Shown: positions 42,443 to 50,691 of the stretch, in pieces | How the letters are laid out: the number at the start of each line of letters is the position of its first letter | Position numbering within the stretch: position 1 is the first letter of the stretch | NCBI RefSeq assembly: GCF_001665685.1 | Contig: NZ_LZTB01000058.1 | Span: forward strand, 62,001 to 126,000 | Direction: 5' to 3' | Origin: Mycobacterium sp. 852013-50091_SCH5140682 | GTDB taxonomy: Bacteria > Actinomycetota > Actinomycetes > Mycobacteriales > Mycobacteriaceae | DNA: 64,000 nucleotides | The notes under the pieces: model-generated | What the model was told of the DNA's origin: nothing | Database searches by the model: none | What the model saw: only the letters and a program-made list of their open reading frames with translations | Program-made: the position numbers and the translations under genes

Positions 42443-42904
42443 GTGGTCACCGAGCAAGTGTCGACGGCGGGGCGGTTTCACCGATTCTGCGAACGGGCCG
42501 TCGGTCGCCTGCCGTTCGGCCTGAGCACGGTGGTGGCGCCGACCTTCCTCGGGTTCGCGCTGATCAACAGTTTCACCTTCGGCGTGGACCTGCTGGTGCT
42601 GACGCTGCTGCGTGGCTCGTTCGGGCTGCCGCTGCCAGTGGCGGTGACCGTCGCGTACGCGTGTGCGTTCGCCCTGGCCTACTACCTCAACCGGACGCTG
42701 AACTTCCGGTCGCACGCCTCCGTCGGCCCTCAGCTGACGGTGTACATCGTCGTGGTCGCGATCAACTACGCGGCGTTCATCCTGGGAGTGTCGAGCGGTC
42801 TGGCCGCACTGGGCGTCGAGTACCACCTGGCCAGGATCGCCGCGGGCGCCTGCGAGGCCGTCTACATGTACAGCGCGATGCGCTGGGTCGTGTTCCGCCG
42901 GTGA
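42443..42904 (+). CDS. GtrA family membrane protein
   Basis: 153 residues, four membrane helices, with the YYLNRTLNFRS motif between helices 2 and 3 and MRWVVFRR at the end, both typical of GtrA. The family is linked to moving polyprenyl-linked sugars across the membrane for envelope glycans. No glycosyltransferase is next to it. It converges on the importer ATPase gene. Confidence 0.85.
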   Translation: MVTEQVSTAGRFHRFCERAVGRLPFGLSTVVAPTFLGFALINSFTFGVDLLVLTLLRGSFGLPLPVAVTVAYACAFALAYYLNRTLNFRSHASVGPQLTVYIVVVAINYAAFILGVSSGLAALGVEYHLARIAAGACEAVYMYSAMRWVVFRR

Positions 42905-42914
42905 GCGGCTGCCG

Positions 42915-44036
42915 TCAGCGCAACCTCTCCCCCGAATCAGCGTCGAAGAGATACACGCGCTGGGCCGCAGCGCTGAGCGTGACCTGCTGTTCGGGTTCGT
43001 AGCGTTCTGCCGCAGGGGTCTGCACCACGATGCCCTCCTCGACGCCTGCGACGGTGCTGGTGGCCAGCCCGAATTCCAGCAGGTGTTCGAAATAGGCGAC
43101 GGTGACCCGGATACCGTCGCCGTCGGACGTGCCGATCACGCAATCCTGCGGCCGGATGCCGACGGTGACCTTTGTGCCGTCGGCGACGCCGGTCACCGTG
43201 GTTTCCAGTGCGCCTGCGCCCGAACCGATCTCGACCCGGACCGTGCCACCGGAAACCCGGGCCACGCCGGGAAGAACATTGATCTGCGGTTCACCGACGA
43301 ACTGTGCGACGAACAGATTGGCGGGATCGTCGAACACCTCGTCGGGGGTGCCGAACTGTTGCACCACACCGGCATCCATCACAGCGAGCCGATCGGCCAG
43401 CGACAAGGCCTCCACCTGGTCGTGCGTGACGACGATGGTCGTGTAGCCGAACTCTCGTTGTAGCACTTTGAGTTCGCGACGGACTCGCTGCCGGGCCGAG
43501 GCGTCGAGATGGCTCAGCGGCTCGTCGAGCAGCAGCACCGGTGGGTTGCGCACCAGGGCGCGGGCCAGCGCCACCCGCTGCTTCTGCCCGCTGGACAAGC
43601 CGGCGGGCCGCAGCCCCATCATGTCGTCCATCTCCAGGCGGCGGCTGATCGAATCGACCATCTGCTCAGCGCCTTTGACCTTGCGGGCCTTGAGCCCGTA
43701 CAGCAGGTTCTCGCGCACCGACATCGGCGGGTACAGCGCGTAACTCTCGAACCCGACGCCGATGCCGCGTTTGGCCGCGGGCAGCTGCGATACCTCGCGC
43801 TCGCCGATGCGGATGGAGCCGCTCGTCACCGTCTCCAGACCGGCGATCATGCGCAGTGTGGTGGTCTTACCGCAGCCCGACGGCCCCAGCAGCGCCACCA
43901 GCTCCCCCGGCCGGATCGCCATGTCGATGCCCTTGACCGCCTGGAAACTCTCGCGACCCCGAGACGAATAGGTCTTCACCAGCTTGGACAGCGTGAGGCT
44001 CTGCGCGGTCTCGGGTGGTGTCACGGTGGTGGTCAC
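42915..44036 (-). CDS. Carbohydrate ABC importer ATPase 1 (UgpC/MalK type)
   Basis: 373 residues from the GTG at 44036. That start overlaps the stop of ATPase 2 (GTGA, 4 bp) and has GGAGG 7 bases upstream; the longer frame is spurious. Walker A GPSGCGKTT, signature LSSGQKQRV, Walker B LLLDEPLSHLD and a C-terminal TOBE/OB region are intact. It is the last gene of the five-gene importer operon. Confidence 0.92.
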   Translation of the reverse strand: MTTTVTPPETAQSLTLSKLVKTYSSRGRESFQAVKGIDMAIRPGELVALLGPSGCGKTTTLRMIAGLETVTSGSIRIGEREVSQLPAAKRGIGVGFESYALYPPMSVRENLLYGLKARKVKGAEQMVDSISRRLEMDDMMGLRPAGLSSGQKQRVALARALVRNPPVLLLDEPLSHLDASARQRVRRELKVLQREFGYTTIVVTHDQVEALSLADRLAVMDAGVVQQFGTPDEVFDDPANLFVAQFVGEPQINVLPGVARVSGGTVRVEIGSGAGALETTVTGVADGTKVTVGIRPQDCVIGTSDGDGIRVTVAYFEHLLEFGLATSTVAGVEEGIVVQTPAAERYEPEQQVTLSAAAQRVYLFDADSGERLR

Positions 44037-45148
44037 TGAGCTGCCTCCAATGCGGAATCGCGCTTGCCGCCGTCCAATCGGCGGGTGTCGCCCGCCCCGG
44101 CGGCGAACACGTGAACGTCGGAATCGGCCACGGTCATGGTGATCTCGGCGCCTTCGCCGACACCCTCGCGGCCGGAGGTGAGCACGATCAGCTGCGTCCC
44201 ACCCACCGTGACGGTGAGTTCGACGTTGCGGCCGAGACGTTCGGCCAACAGCACCCGCCCGTGCAGTGAGCCTGTGCCCGAGGTGACGTGAATATCGCAG
44301 GGCCGCAGACCGACCCGCACCGCATCGCCGCGGGCACACTCGAGGCCCGCGGGTACTGCGATGTCGAATGAGCCGTCGCCGAGGCGGATTCGGCCGTCGT
44401 CGACCACGCCGTCGATCAGGTTGATCTCCGGCTGCCCCAGTGCCTTCGCCACGAAGGTGTCGGCCGGTCGTCGCCAGATGTCCTCCGGCGTGCCGATCTG
44501 AACCAACTTGCCCTCGCGCATCACCGCGATGCGGTCACCGAGCGCGAGCGCCTCCTGATAATCGTGGGTGACATAGATGGTCGTGGTGTTGCTCATCGCG
44601 CCGAGCTGTTTGAGTTCGGCGCGCATCGCCGCACGCAGCTTGGCGTCGAGGTGGCTCAGCGGTTCGTCGAGCAGGTAGATGTCGGCAGGTCGCACCAACA
44701 CTCGACCGAGTGCCACCCGCTGACGCTGCCCGTTGGACAGTTCCCGCGGAAAACGCTTCTGCAGGTGGTTGATTCCCAGCGTCGAGGTGACCTGGTCGAT
44801 GCGCTCGGCCCGGTCCTGCTCCGAGTATCGGCCGGTGCGGCCGCTCTTCAACGGCGAGGCCAGGTTCTCGGCCACCGTCTTCTGCGGATACAGCGCGTAG
44901 CTCTCGAATGCCATCGCCACATTGCGGTGATACGGCTCCACTTGCGTGACGTCGGTACCGCCGATGTGCACCGACCCCTGGTCGATGTCCACCAGGCCGG
45001 CAACCGACTTCAACGTGGTGGTCTTGCCTGCGCCGCTGGGGCCGAGAATGACGAAGAACTCACCGTCGGCGATATCCACCGACAGGCCGTCGACCGCTTT
45101 GGTCTTGCCGAAACTCTTGTGTACGTCGGCAATCGACACCGTTGCCAT
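44033..45148 (-). CDS. Carbohydrate ABC importer ATPase 2 (UgpC/MalK type)
   Basis: 371 residues from the ATG at 45148, which overlaps the permease stop (TGATG). Walker A GPSGAGKTT, signature LSNGQRQRV, Walker B LLDEPLSHLD and TOBE domain are intact. It is clearly a different sequence from ATPase 1, so the importer may use a heterodimer, unlike MalK-type systems with one ATPase. Both look catalytically competent. Confidence 0.92.
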   Translation of the reverse strand: MATVSIADVHKSFGKTKAVDGLSVDIADGEFFVILGPSGAGKTTTLKSVAGLVDIDQGSVHIGGTDVTQVEPYHRNVAMAFESYALYPQKTVAENLASPLKSGRTGRYSEQDRAERIDQVTSTLGINHLQKRFPRELSNGQRQRVALGRVLVRPADIYLLDEPLSHLDAKLRAAMRAELKQLGAMSNTTTIYVTHDYQEALALGDRIAVMREGKLVQIGTPEDIWRRPADTFVAKALGQPEINLIDGVVDDGRIRLGDGSFDIAVPAGLECARGDAVRVGLRPCDIHVTSGTGSLHGRVLLAERLGRNVELTVTVGGTQLIVLTSGREGVGEGAEITMTVADSDVHVFAAGAGDTRRLDGGKRDSALEAAQ

Positions 45149-46026
45149 CAGGCTTTCACCGCCCCGAACGACAGGCCGCGCACCAGGTACCGCTGAATGG
45201 TCAAAGCCAAGATCAGCGGTGGGAGCGCGGCGATGACGGCGGCCGCGGCGGTCAGGTTGTAATACGCCTGCCCGCCACCGCCGAGGAATTTGGTGATCGC
45301 AACGGTCACCGTGCCGGCATTGCTGTCGGCGAGAATCAGCGGGAACACGTAGTTGTTCCACGCGAAGATGAACGCGAGCAACGCCGCGGCGGCGATACCG
45401 GGCCGCACGATGGGCAGCGCCACCATGACGAACGCCCGCCGCCGCGTATATCCGTCCAGCAGTGCGGCCTGCTCGAGATCCTCGGGCAGGTCCTGAAAGT
45501 AGGACCGCAGGATCCAGACCACCAGCGGCATGGTGACCAGCTGCAGCACCCAGATCATGCCGACTTTGGTGTCGAACAGCCCGATCTGATTGTAGATCAC
45601 GAACAGCGGGACGATCACCATGAGCTCGGGCGCGAACCGGAACGAGAGCATCTGGAACATCAGGTCATTGGAGCCCTTGTACTGCCACCGGCCGGCGGCG
45701 TAGGCAGCCGGGATGCCGATGACCAGTGAGACGATCACCGCGCCACCACAGTTCAGCAGGCTGGTCAGCAGCGAGGCCTTGAAATCGACACTGGTCATCT
45801 GAGTGCCCTTGTCGGTGAGCACGGTGGCGAAGTTCGACCATGTCGGGCTGAACGAGAAGTAGGTGGTGGTCTGCTGCTCGGCGTTCTTGAGCGCCAGGAT
45901 CACCATCCAGGCGATCGGGAACAGCGAGAACACGAACCAGAAGACCAGACCGATATCGGCGGCCACCGACCCGATCGACAGGCGTTTCTGCCCCGGGAGC
46001 AGTTCGGTTCTGTTGAAGAGTCCCAT
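45148..46026 (-). CDS. Carbohydrate ABC permease (MalG/UgpE type)
   Basis: 292 residues, six membrane helices, EAA loop at EQAALLDGYTRRRAFVMVALPIVRPG (E-A-A and final P-G). It lies 4 bp after the other permease gene. The N-terminal cytoplasmic stretch is typical of MalG. Sugar or sugar-alcohol import with the four neighbouring proteins. Confidence 0.92.
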   Translation of the reverse strand: MGLFNRTELLPGQKRLSIGSVAADIGLVFWFVFSLFPIAWMVILALKNAEQQTTTYFSFSPTWSNFATVLTDKGTQMTSVDFKASLLTSLLNCGGAVIVSLVIGIPAAYAAGRWQYKGSNDLMFQMLSFRFAPELMVIVPLFVIYNQIGLFDTKVGMIWVLQLVTMPLVVWILRSYFQDLPEDLEQAALLDGYTRRRAFVMVALPIVRPGIAAAALLAFIFAWNNYVFPLILADSNAGTVTVAITKFLGGGGQAYYNLTAAAAVIAALPPLILALTIQRYLVRGLSFGAVKA

Positions 46027-46030
46027 GGTG

Positions 46031-46987
46031 TTACGACTCCGCTCCGGCAGCTCGGCGCTGCGCCTTGCCCAGCACGCTCACCAGGTAGCGCGCGGTGATG
46101 AACACGATGATCCACAGCAGCAGCATGTAGGTGCTGCCGCGGGAGTAGTCCAGGTTGATGATGGAGTCCTCGAACGCCCCGATCTGAAGGGTGCGGGTGG
46201 CGACGCCAGGGCCGCCTGCGGTGAGCACGTAGATGTGGTCGAACACCTTGAGGTTGTCCATGAACCGGAAGATGACCGCCACCAGGATGTAGGGCCACAA
46301 CATCGGCAGCATGAGCTTGCGGAACATGTAGAGCCAGCCTGCGCCGTCCACCTCCGACGCCTCGAAGGGCTCCTTGGGCAACGACCGGATGCCGGCAAGC
46401 ACCAGGATCGCCACGAACGGCGTGAAGATCCACAGGTCGACGAGGATCACCGACCACAACGCATGCGTCGAGGACAACCAGTCGAATGTGTTGCCCAGTC
46501 CCAGAACATGGTTGAGCACGCCGAACTGCGGGTTGAACATCAGCTTCCAGATCACGCCCGCGATGACGGGGGCGATCATCAGCGGCAGGATGAGCACCTT
46601 CTCGAAGATCTTGCCGATGATCGACGACCGGTTCAGCAGGAGCGCGAGGCCCACCCCCAACACGGTCTCGACACCGGTGGCGACGACCGCGAAGATCAAC
46701 GTGACCGTGACACTTTTCCAGAACACCCGGTCGCCCAAGACGGACTTGAAGTTGTCGAACCAGACGAAGTGCGGATCCGGGTTGACCGCAGCGTAGTTGA
46801 GGAAGGCGTAGTAGGCGCCGAGGACGAACGGGTACAGGATGCCGATGACGATCACCAGCGCGGGGATGGACAGCACGTAGGGCCGCAACCGTCGGCGCCA
46901 GGCAGGCACCTCCGGCAGGTTGCCGCGGGACGCGGCGGCGTGCTGCGCCTGCGATGTCGTCGGCGCCTTCGGAGTCTGAATTGTCAT
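46031..46987 (-). CDS. Carbohydrate ABC permease (MalF/UgpA type)
   Basis: 318 residues, six membrane helices after a polar N-terminus of about 40 residues. EAA loop at FEASEVDGAGWLYMFRKLMLPMLWP. It follows the binding-protein gene by 14 bp. No P2 loop insertion like E. coli MalF, as is usual outside enterobacteria. Confidence 0.92.
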   Translation of the reverse strand: MTIQTPKAPTTSQAQHAAASRGNLPEVPAWRRRLRPYVLSIPALVIVIGILYPFVLGAYYAFLNYAAVNPDPHFVWFDNFKSVLGDRVFWKSVTVTLIFAVVATGVETVLGVGLALLLNRSSIIGKIFEKVLILPLMIAPVIAGVIWKLMFNPQFGVLNHVLGLGNTFDWLSSTHALWSVILVDLWIFTPFVAILVLAGIRSLPKEPFEASEVDGAGWLYMFRKLMLPMLWPYILVAVIFRFMDNLKVFDHIYVLTAGGPGVATRTLQIGAFEDSIINLDYSRGSTYMLLLWIIVFITARYLVSVLGKAQRRAAGAES

Positions 46988-47001
46988 GTGGGCCAGAGCT
47001 C

Positions 47002-48435
47002 CTAGAGGTTGACCTTGGATGTATTGGTCTTGGCGAGGCTGCGCAGCCGCGTGGCGGCGTCGTCACCGCCATAGATGTCCTGTAGCGCGACGGCCCAGTT
47101 CTGGGTCGTGTCGAAGAACTTCTTCTGCGGCGTGAACTGGATCTTCGACTCAGCGATGACGGTCTCGAAGGCCTGCAGGTAACCGAACTGATCGGCCGCC
47201 ACCCGCTTGAACGTGGTGTCGAACACCGACTTTCGCACCGGATCGGCGTAGGTGCCGCCCTCGACGGCCTTGTTCATCGAATCCTTGCCGGTGGCCCACT
47301 GGATGAACAGCCATGCGGGCAGTTTGTTGCGCGAGTTCGCCGACATCGCCCAACTCCACGTCCACAGGTTGGTCTTGTAGTTGCCGTCGGGTCCGGCGGG
47401 ACCGGCATACCAGCCCAGGTTGCCCGCCTCCTTGCTGGCCCCCGGCTTGTTCTTCGGGTAGGTGGCGCTGTCGGCATCGAACACCATCATCGCCTTGCCG
47501 TCGCCGAGATCGCCTGTGGCATTGGGATAGTCGTAGGTGGTCCACGACGTCGGCCCGGCGCGGTGCTGCATGTCGATCCACTTCTTGGTGAAGTCGATCG
47601 CGATGTCGCTGTCCATCTCGGCGATCAGGTCCGAACCGTTGAACTTGTAGTCGACGGCGCCCTCGCGGGTGTACTGCGTCATGAACCCCGGGTGGATGGT
47701 CGCCCACGACTTCGAGCCACGGGTGGAGATGCCGTAGCGGTTCTCCGAGCGGTCGGTCAGGTCGACGGCCAGCTGGATGAAATCGTCGAGGTTGTCCGGA
47801 AGCTTGGTGATGCCACGCTGATCGAAGTACTTCTTGTTGTAGGCCACCACGTTGTTCTCGAAGCCCCACGGGATCGCCCACTGGCCACCGGTTCCCAACG
47901 GGTGGCCGAGGGTGAAGTCCCAGCGCGTCGAGGTCCGCAGGCCTTCGAAGATGTCCTCGAAGTCGTACTCCGCACTGGTGGCCGACGTGTTCTTCAGCCA
48001 CGGGCCGAGATCCTCGATCCAGCCGGGTGGTCCGTACTGCCAGATGAAGTAGGCACCGAGCATGAAGGCGTCGTGCTTGCCGGAGCCGCCCGCGAGCTCG
48101 GTGTTGAGCTTGGTGAAGTAGTCGGCCTCGGGGACGAGGTCGACGTTGACGGTGATCCCGGTGAGTTCGGTGAACTCCTTGATCAGCGGCTGATAGGACA
48201 GCTGATACGGATGGGGTGTCTGCAGGATGTTGATGGTGGCACCGGAGGCCTTCTTCCAGTCGAAGCCACCGGTGATCTCGTCGGCGCCATTGGGCGCCGA
48301 CACCCGGCCACCGACACCGCACGAACTCAGGATCGGCGCGCTGGCGGCAGCGGCCCCGGCGATTCCCAAGGCCGCCAACATGCTTCGACGCGACAGCTGC
48401 GGTCCCGATGAACCGGGACGGACACGTCTGTTCAT
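47002..48435 (-). CDS. Carbohydrate ABC solute-binding lipoprotein, Tat signal
   Basis: 477 residues from the ATG at 48435, preferred because GGAG lies about 8 bases upstream; an in-frame ATG at 48450 abuts the dehydrogenase stop and is the alternative. Twin-arginine LSRRSMLAALG and lipobox ILSSC predict Tat export and lipid anchoring. The mature domain is a MalE-type binding protein with many Trp and Tyr residues (such as WTTYDYPNATG), as in sugar-binding clefts. First structural gene of the importer, directly after the dehydrogenase. Confidence 0.9.
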   Translation of the reverse strand: MNRRVRPGSSGPQLSRRSMLAALGIAGAAAASAPILSSCGVGGRVSAPNGADEITGGFDWKKASGATINILQTPHPYQLSYQPLIKEFTELTGITVNVDLVPEADYFTKLNTELAGGSGKHDAFMLGAYFIWQYGPPGWIEDLGPWLKNTSATSAEYDFEDIFEGLRTSTRWDFTLGHPLGTGGQWAIPWGFENNVVAYNKKYFDQRGITKLPDNLDDFIQLAVDLTDRSENRYGISTRGSKSWATIHPGFMTQYTREGAVDYKFNGSDLIAEMDSDIAIDFTKKWIDMQHRAGPTSWTTYDYPNATGDLGDGKAMMVFDADSATYPKNKPGASKEAGNLGWYAGPAGPDGNYKTNLWTWSWAMSANSRNKLPAWLFIQWATGKDSMNKAVEGGTYADPVRKSVFDTTFKRVAADQFGYLQAFETVIAESKIQFTPQKKFFDTTQNWAVALQDIYGGDDAATRLRSLAKTNTSKVNL

Positions 48436-48450
48436 TGCTTCGGGCTCCAT

Positions 48451-49551
48451 CTACGCCGGGATCAGGGAAACTTTGACGGATTCCTTGCCGCTGGCCACCA
48501 GATCCAGGCCACGCTGGAATTCGGTGAGAGGCAGCTGGTGGGTGCAGATCTCGTCCATCGGCAGCGTGCCGGACTCGATCATCTTGATCGCGGCGGGCCA
48601 GCAGTACGGCCCGAGGTGGGCGCCGAGCACGTCGAGCTCCTTGTCGTCGCTGATGATGCTCCAGTCGACGGTCACGTCGCTGCCGAACACGCCGTACTCG
48701 ACGTACCGGCCGAGCTTGCGCAGCAGGTTCAAGCCTTGGGGCACAGCGGATGTGTGGCCGGTGCCCTCAAGGTATACGTCTGCGCCGTAGCCGTCGGTCA
48801 GGCCCTTGACGATCTCTTCGGCGTTCTGCTCGGCGATGTTGATGGTGAGGTCCGCGCCGCAGCGCTCGGCGAGCTTGAGCTTCTCCGGTGCCAGATCCAA
48901 GGCGATGACCCGCATGGGGTTCTTGGATTTCGCGCCGGCGATCATGCCGAGGCCGATGGGCCCGCACCCGGCTACCACGACGGTGTCCTCGAAGGTGATC
49001 TGGGCGCGCTCCACGGCGTGCAGCGCGCACGACAGCGGTTCGGCGAACGCGGCGTGGGCCGGTGGGATATCACCGGAAACCTTGTGCACCAACGCTTCAG
49101 CGGGATAGACCATGTAGCTGGCCATGGCGCCGGGCGTGCGGCGTTTGAAGCCGTAGAGGTCGTGCGGCTGGCACATGTGGTACTGGCCGCGCTTGCAGAA
49201 CCGGCACTCCCAGCACGGCACGATCTGTTCGGACACCACCCGGTCCCCTACGGCGATGCCCCAGCGCTCGGCGGCTTCGTCGTCGAGTTCGACCACCCGG
49301 CCGACGAATTCGTGCCCGGGGATGACCATGGTCTCGGCCCAGGCCGGACGGTTCTCGTCGCCCCAGAACTTGGCGGCACCGTGATAGCACTTCAGATCGC
49401 TGGCGCAGATGCCGACGGCTTCGACGCGGATCAGCGCCTCGCCCCGGCCGCGTTGTGGCACAGCCACTTCCTCGAGCCGGTAATCCTGCGGGCCATGGCA
49501 GACCACTGCCTGCATCTTCTCGGGGATCTGGGCGGAGCCTGGATTGGACAC
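48451..49551 (-). CDS. Zinc-dependent polyol dehydrogenase (MDR; erythritol/L-threitol-dehydrogenase-like)
   Basis: 366 residues from the GTG at 49551 (AAAGG 8 bases upstream); GTG 49560 and ATG 49515 are alternatives. Catalytic zinc residues lie in GICASDLKC and GHEFVG; the structural zinc cysteines are C, C, C, C in PCWECRFCKRGQYHMC. The Rossmann motif is GCGPIGLG. It oxidises a secondary alcohol with NAD. The sequence closely recalls the mycobacterial erythritol/L-threitol dehydrogenase EltD, which would make tetritols the substrate; this is from memory. It is the first gene of the leftward operon, divergent from a SorC regulator. Confidence 0.82.
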   Translation of the reverse strand: MSNPGSAQIPEKMQAVVCHGPQDYRLEEVAVPQRGRGEALIRVEAVGICASDLKCYHGAAKFWGDENRPAWAETMVIPGHEFVGRVVELDDEAAERWGIAVGDRVVSEQIVPCWECRFCKRGQYHMCQPHDLYGFKRRTPGAMASYMVYPAEALVHKVSGDIPPAHAAFAEPLSCALHAVERAQITFEDTVVVAGCGPIGLGMIAGAKSKNPMRVIALDLAPEKLKLAERCGADLTINIAEQNAEEIVKGLTDGYGADVYLEGTGHTSAVPQGLNLLRKLGRYVEYGVFGSDVTVDWSIISDDKELDVLGAHLGPYCWPAAIKMIESGTLPMDEICTHQLPLTEFQRGLDLVASGKESVKVSLIPA

Positions 49552-49598
49552 GACGGACACCTTTCGCACTGTGGTTGGTGTCACATTAACCAGCCTAT

Positions 49599-49651
49599 GC
49601 ACATATGTCCAGAACAAATGTGCAGAGAAATCTCAACGAGAACAGATGTTC
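49599..49651. promoter_or_regulatory. SorC operator array, three GAACA-N2-TGTTC-like units
   Basis: GCACA-ta-TGTCC (49599-49610), GAACA-aa-TGTGC (49612-49623) and GAACA-ga-TGTTC (49640-49651, perfect). The last two sit in a 15-base direct repeat with two mismatches. The outer arms TGCACAT and ATGTGCA (49598-49624) also form a perfect wider palindrome. The array fills the gap between the divergent dehydrogenase and regulator genes. Confidence 0.6.
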
Positions 49652-49668
49652 AGTGTCATACTCGTCAG

Positions 49669-50691
49669 GTGCCCAGGTCAGCGCAGCCAACGCCGTCGAA
49701 CGGCGTGGACGGCTCATCGCTCGACGCCGAATCCGGCCACTTCCCGGCCTCGCTGCTGTACGCCGCCGCGAAGATGTACTACACCGAGGACGCCACCCAG
49801 GCCGATGTCGCGGCCCAACTCGGCACCAGCCGCGCGACCGTCAGCCGGCTGCTCGCCGAAGCCAAGCGGCGCGGCATCGTCCGCATCGAGGTAGTGCCGC
49901 CCGCGGAAGTGACCGCGGGCGACGTCGCAGACCGGGTCTCGCGCGCGCTGGCACTCAACACCGTGTTCCTGTGTCACCCACTGGCTCAACCGGGCCCCGG
50001 CCGCACCGACGTCGACGTCATGGGCGCAGCACTGGCGCCCGCGGTCGGCCGCGCGCTGACCGCGGCCGGACTGCTGCCGGGCGACGTGTTACTGGTGTCG
50101 TCGGGCCGCACCGTCTACGAGGTCGCCCAGTACGAACTCGCCGACCTACCCGGTGTCCTGATCGCCCCCACCGTCGGCGGCAATGACCAACCCGAAGAGT
50201 GGTACCAGACCAACGAGATCACGCGGCTGGTCGCCAACCGCGTCAAAGGCAGACCGAACTACCTGTTCGCGCCTGCGTTGCCGGGGCCGGACCTCTACCC
50301 GTCGCTGCTCAACGATCCGAGCATTCAGCGCGTGCTGAACCTGTGGCCGCGTGCGCGATGCGCGTTGATGGGTGTCGGTGCTCCGCCGCTGAGCCGTTCG
50401 GACATCCCCCGGTTCGTGCCGACCGGGTCCACATCGCTGCGCACCGCGGTCGGCGATGTGTGCTCGCGGTTCTACGATCGCGACGGCGAACCGGTGGAAT
50501 TCGACGGCAGTGACCGCCTCATCGCGGTGGAACTCGAAGTGCTGCAACATGTCCCGGTCACCATCGCCGTCGCGGTCGGCAGTGACAAGGTCGACTCGAT
50601 CATTGCGGGCGCCCGCGGCGGGTATTTCAACCAACTGGTGACCGACCCGGTGACGGCCTCGGCCATCCTCGAGAGAACCGAACAGGCCTAA
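49669..50691 (+). CDS. SorC/DeoR-type sugar-binding transcriptional regulator
   Basis: 340 residues from the GTG at 49669; the frame stays open far upstream but that part is antisense to the dehydrogenase. The HTH is at about 40-75 (YYTEDATQADVAAQLGTSRATVSRLLAEAKRRGIV), then a NagB-like sugar-phosphate-binding domain (VLLVSSGRTVYEVA; APTVGGND). Brucella EryD, the erythritol regulator, belongs to this family, which fits the neighbouring polyol genes. Its stop codon overlaps the stop of the convergent FGGY kinase. Confidence 0.9.
   Translation: MPRSAQPTPSNGVDGSSLDAESGHFPASLLYAAAKMYYTEDATQADVAAQLGTSRATVSRLLAEAKRRGIVRIEVVPPAEVTAGDVADRVSRALALNTVFLCHPLAQPGPGRTDVDVMGAALAPAVGRALTAAGLLPGDVLLVSSGRTVYEVAQYELADLPGVLIAPTVGGNDQPEEWYQTNEITRLVANRVKGRPNYLFAPALPGPDLYPSLLNDPSIQRVLNLWPRARCALMGVGAPPLSRSDIPRFVPTGSTSLRTAVGDVCSRFYDRDGEPVEFDGSDRLIAVELEVLQHVPVTIAVAVGSDKVDSIIAGARGGYFNQLVTDPVTASAILERTEQA

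Noticed and set aside
48538..49668. 717-residue open frame whose C-terminal half is the SorC regulator
   Set aside because: The first 377 codons are antisense to the dehydrogenase gene and carry no motif. The regulator starts near GTG 49669, after the operator array.
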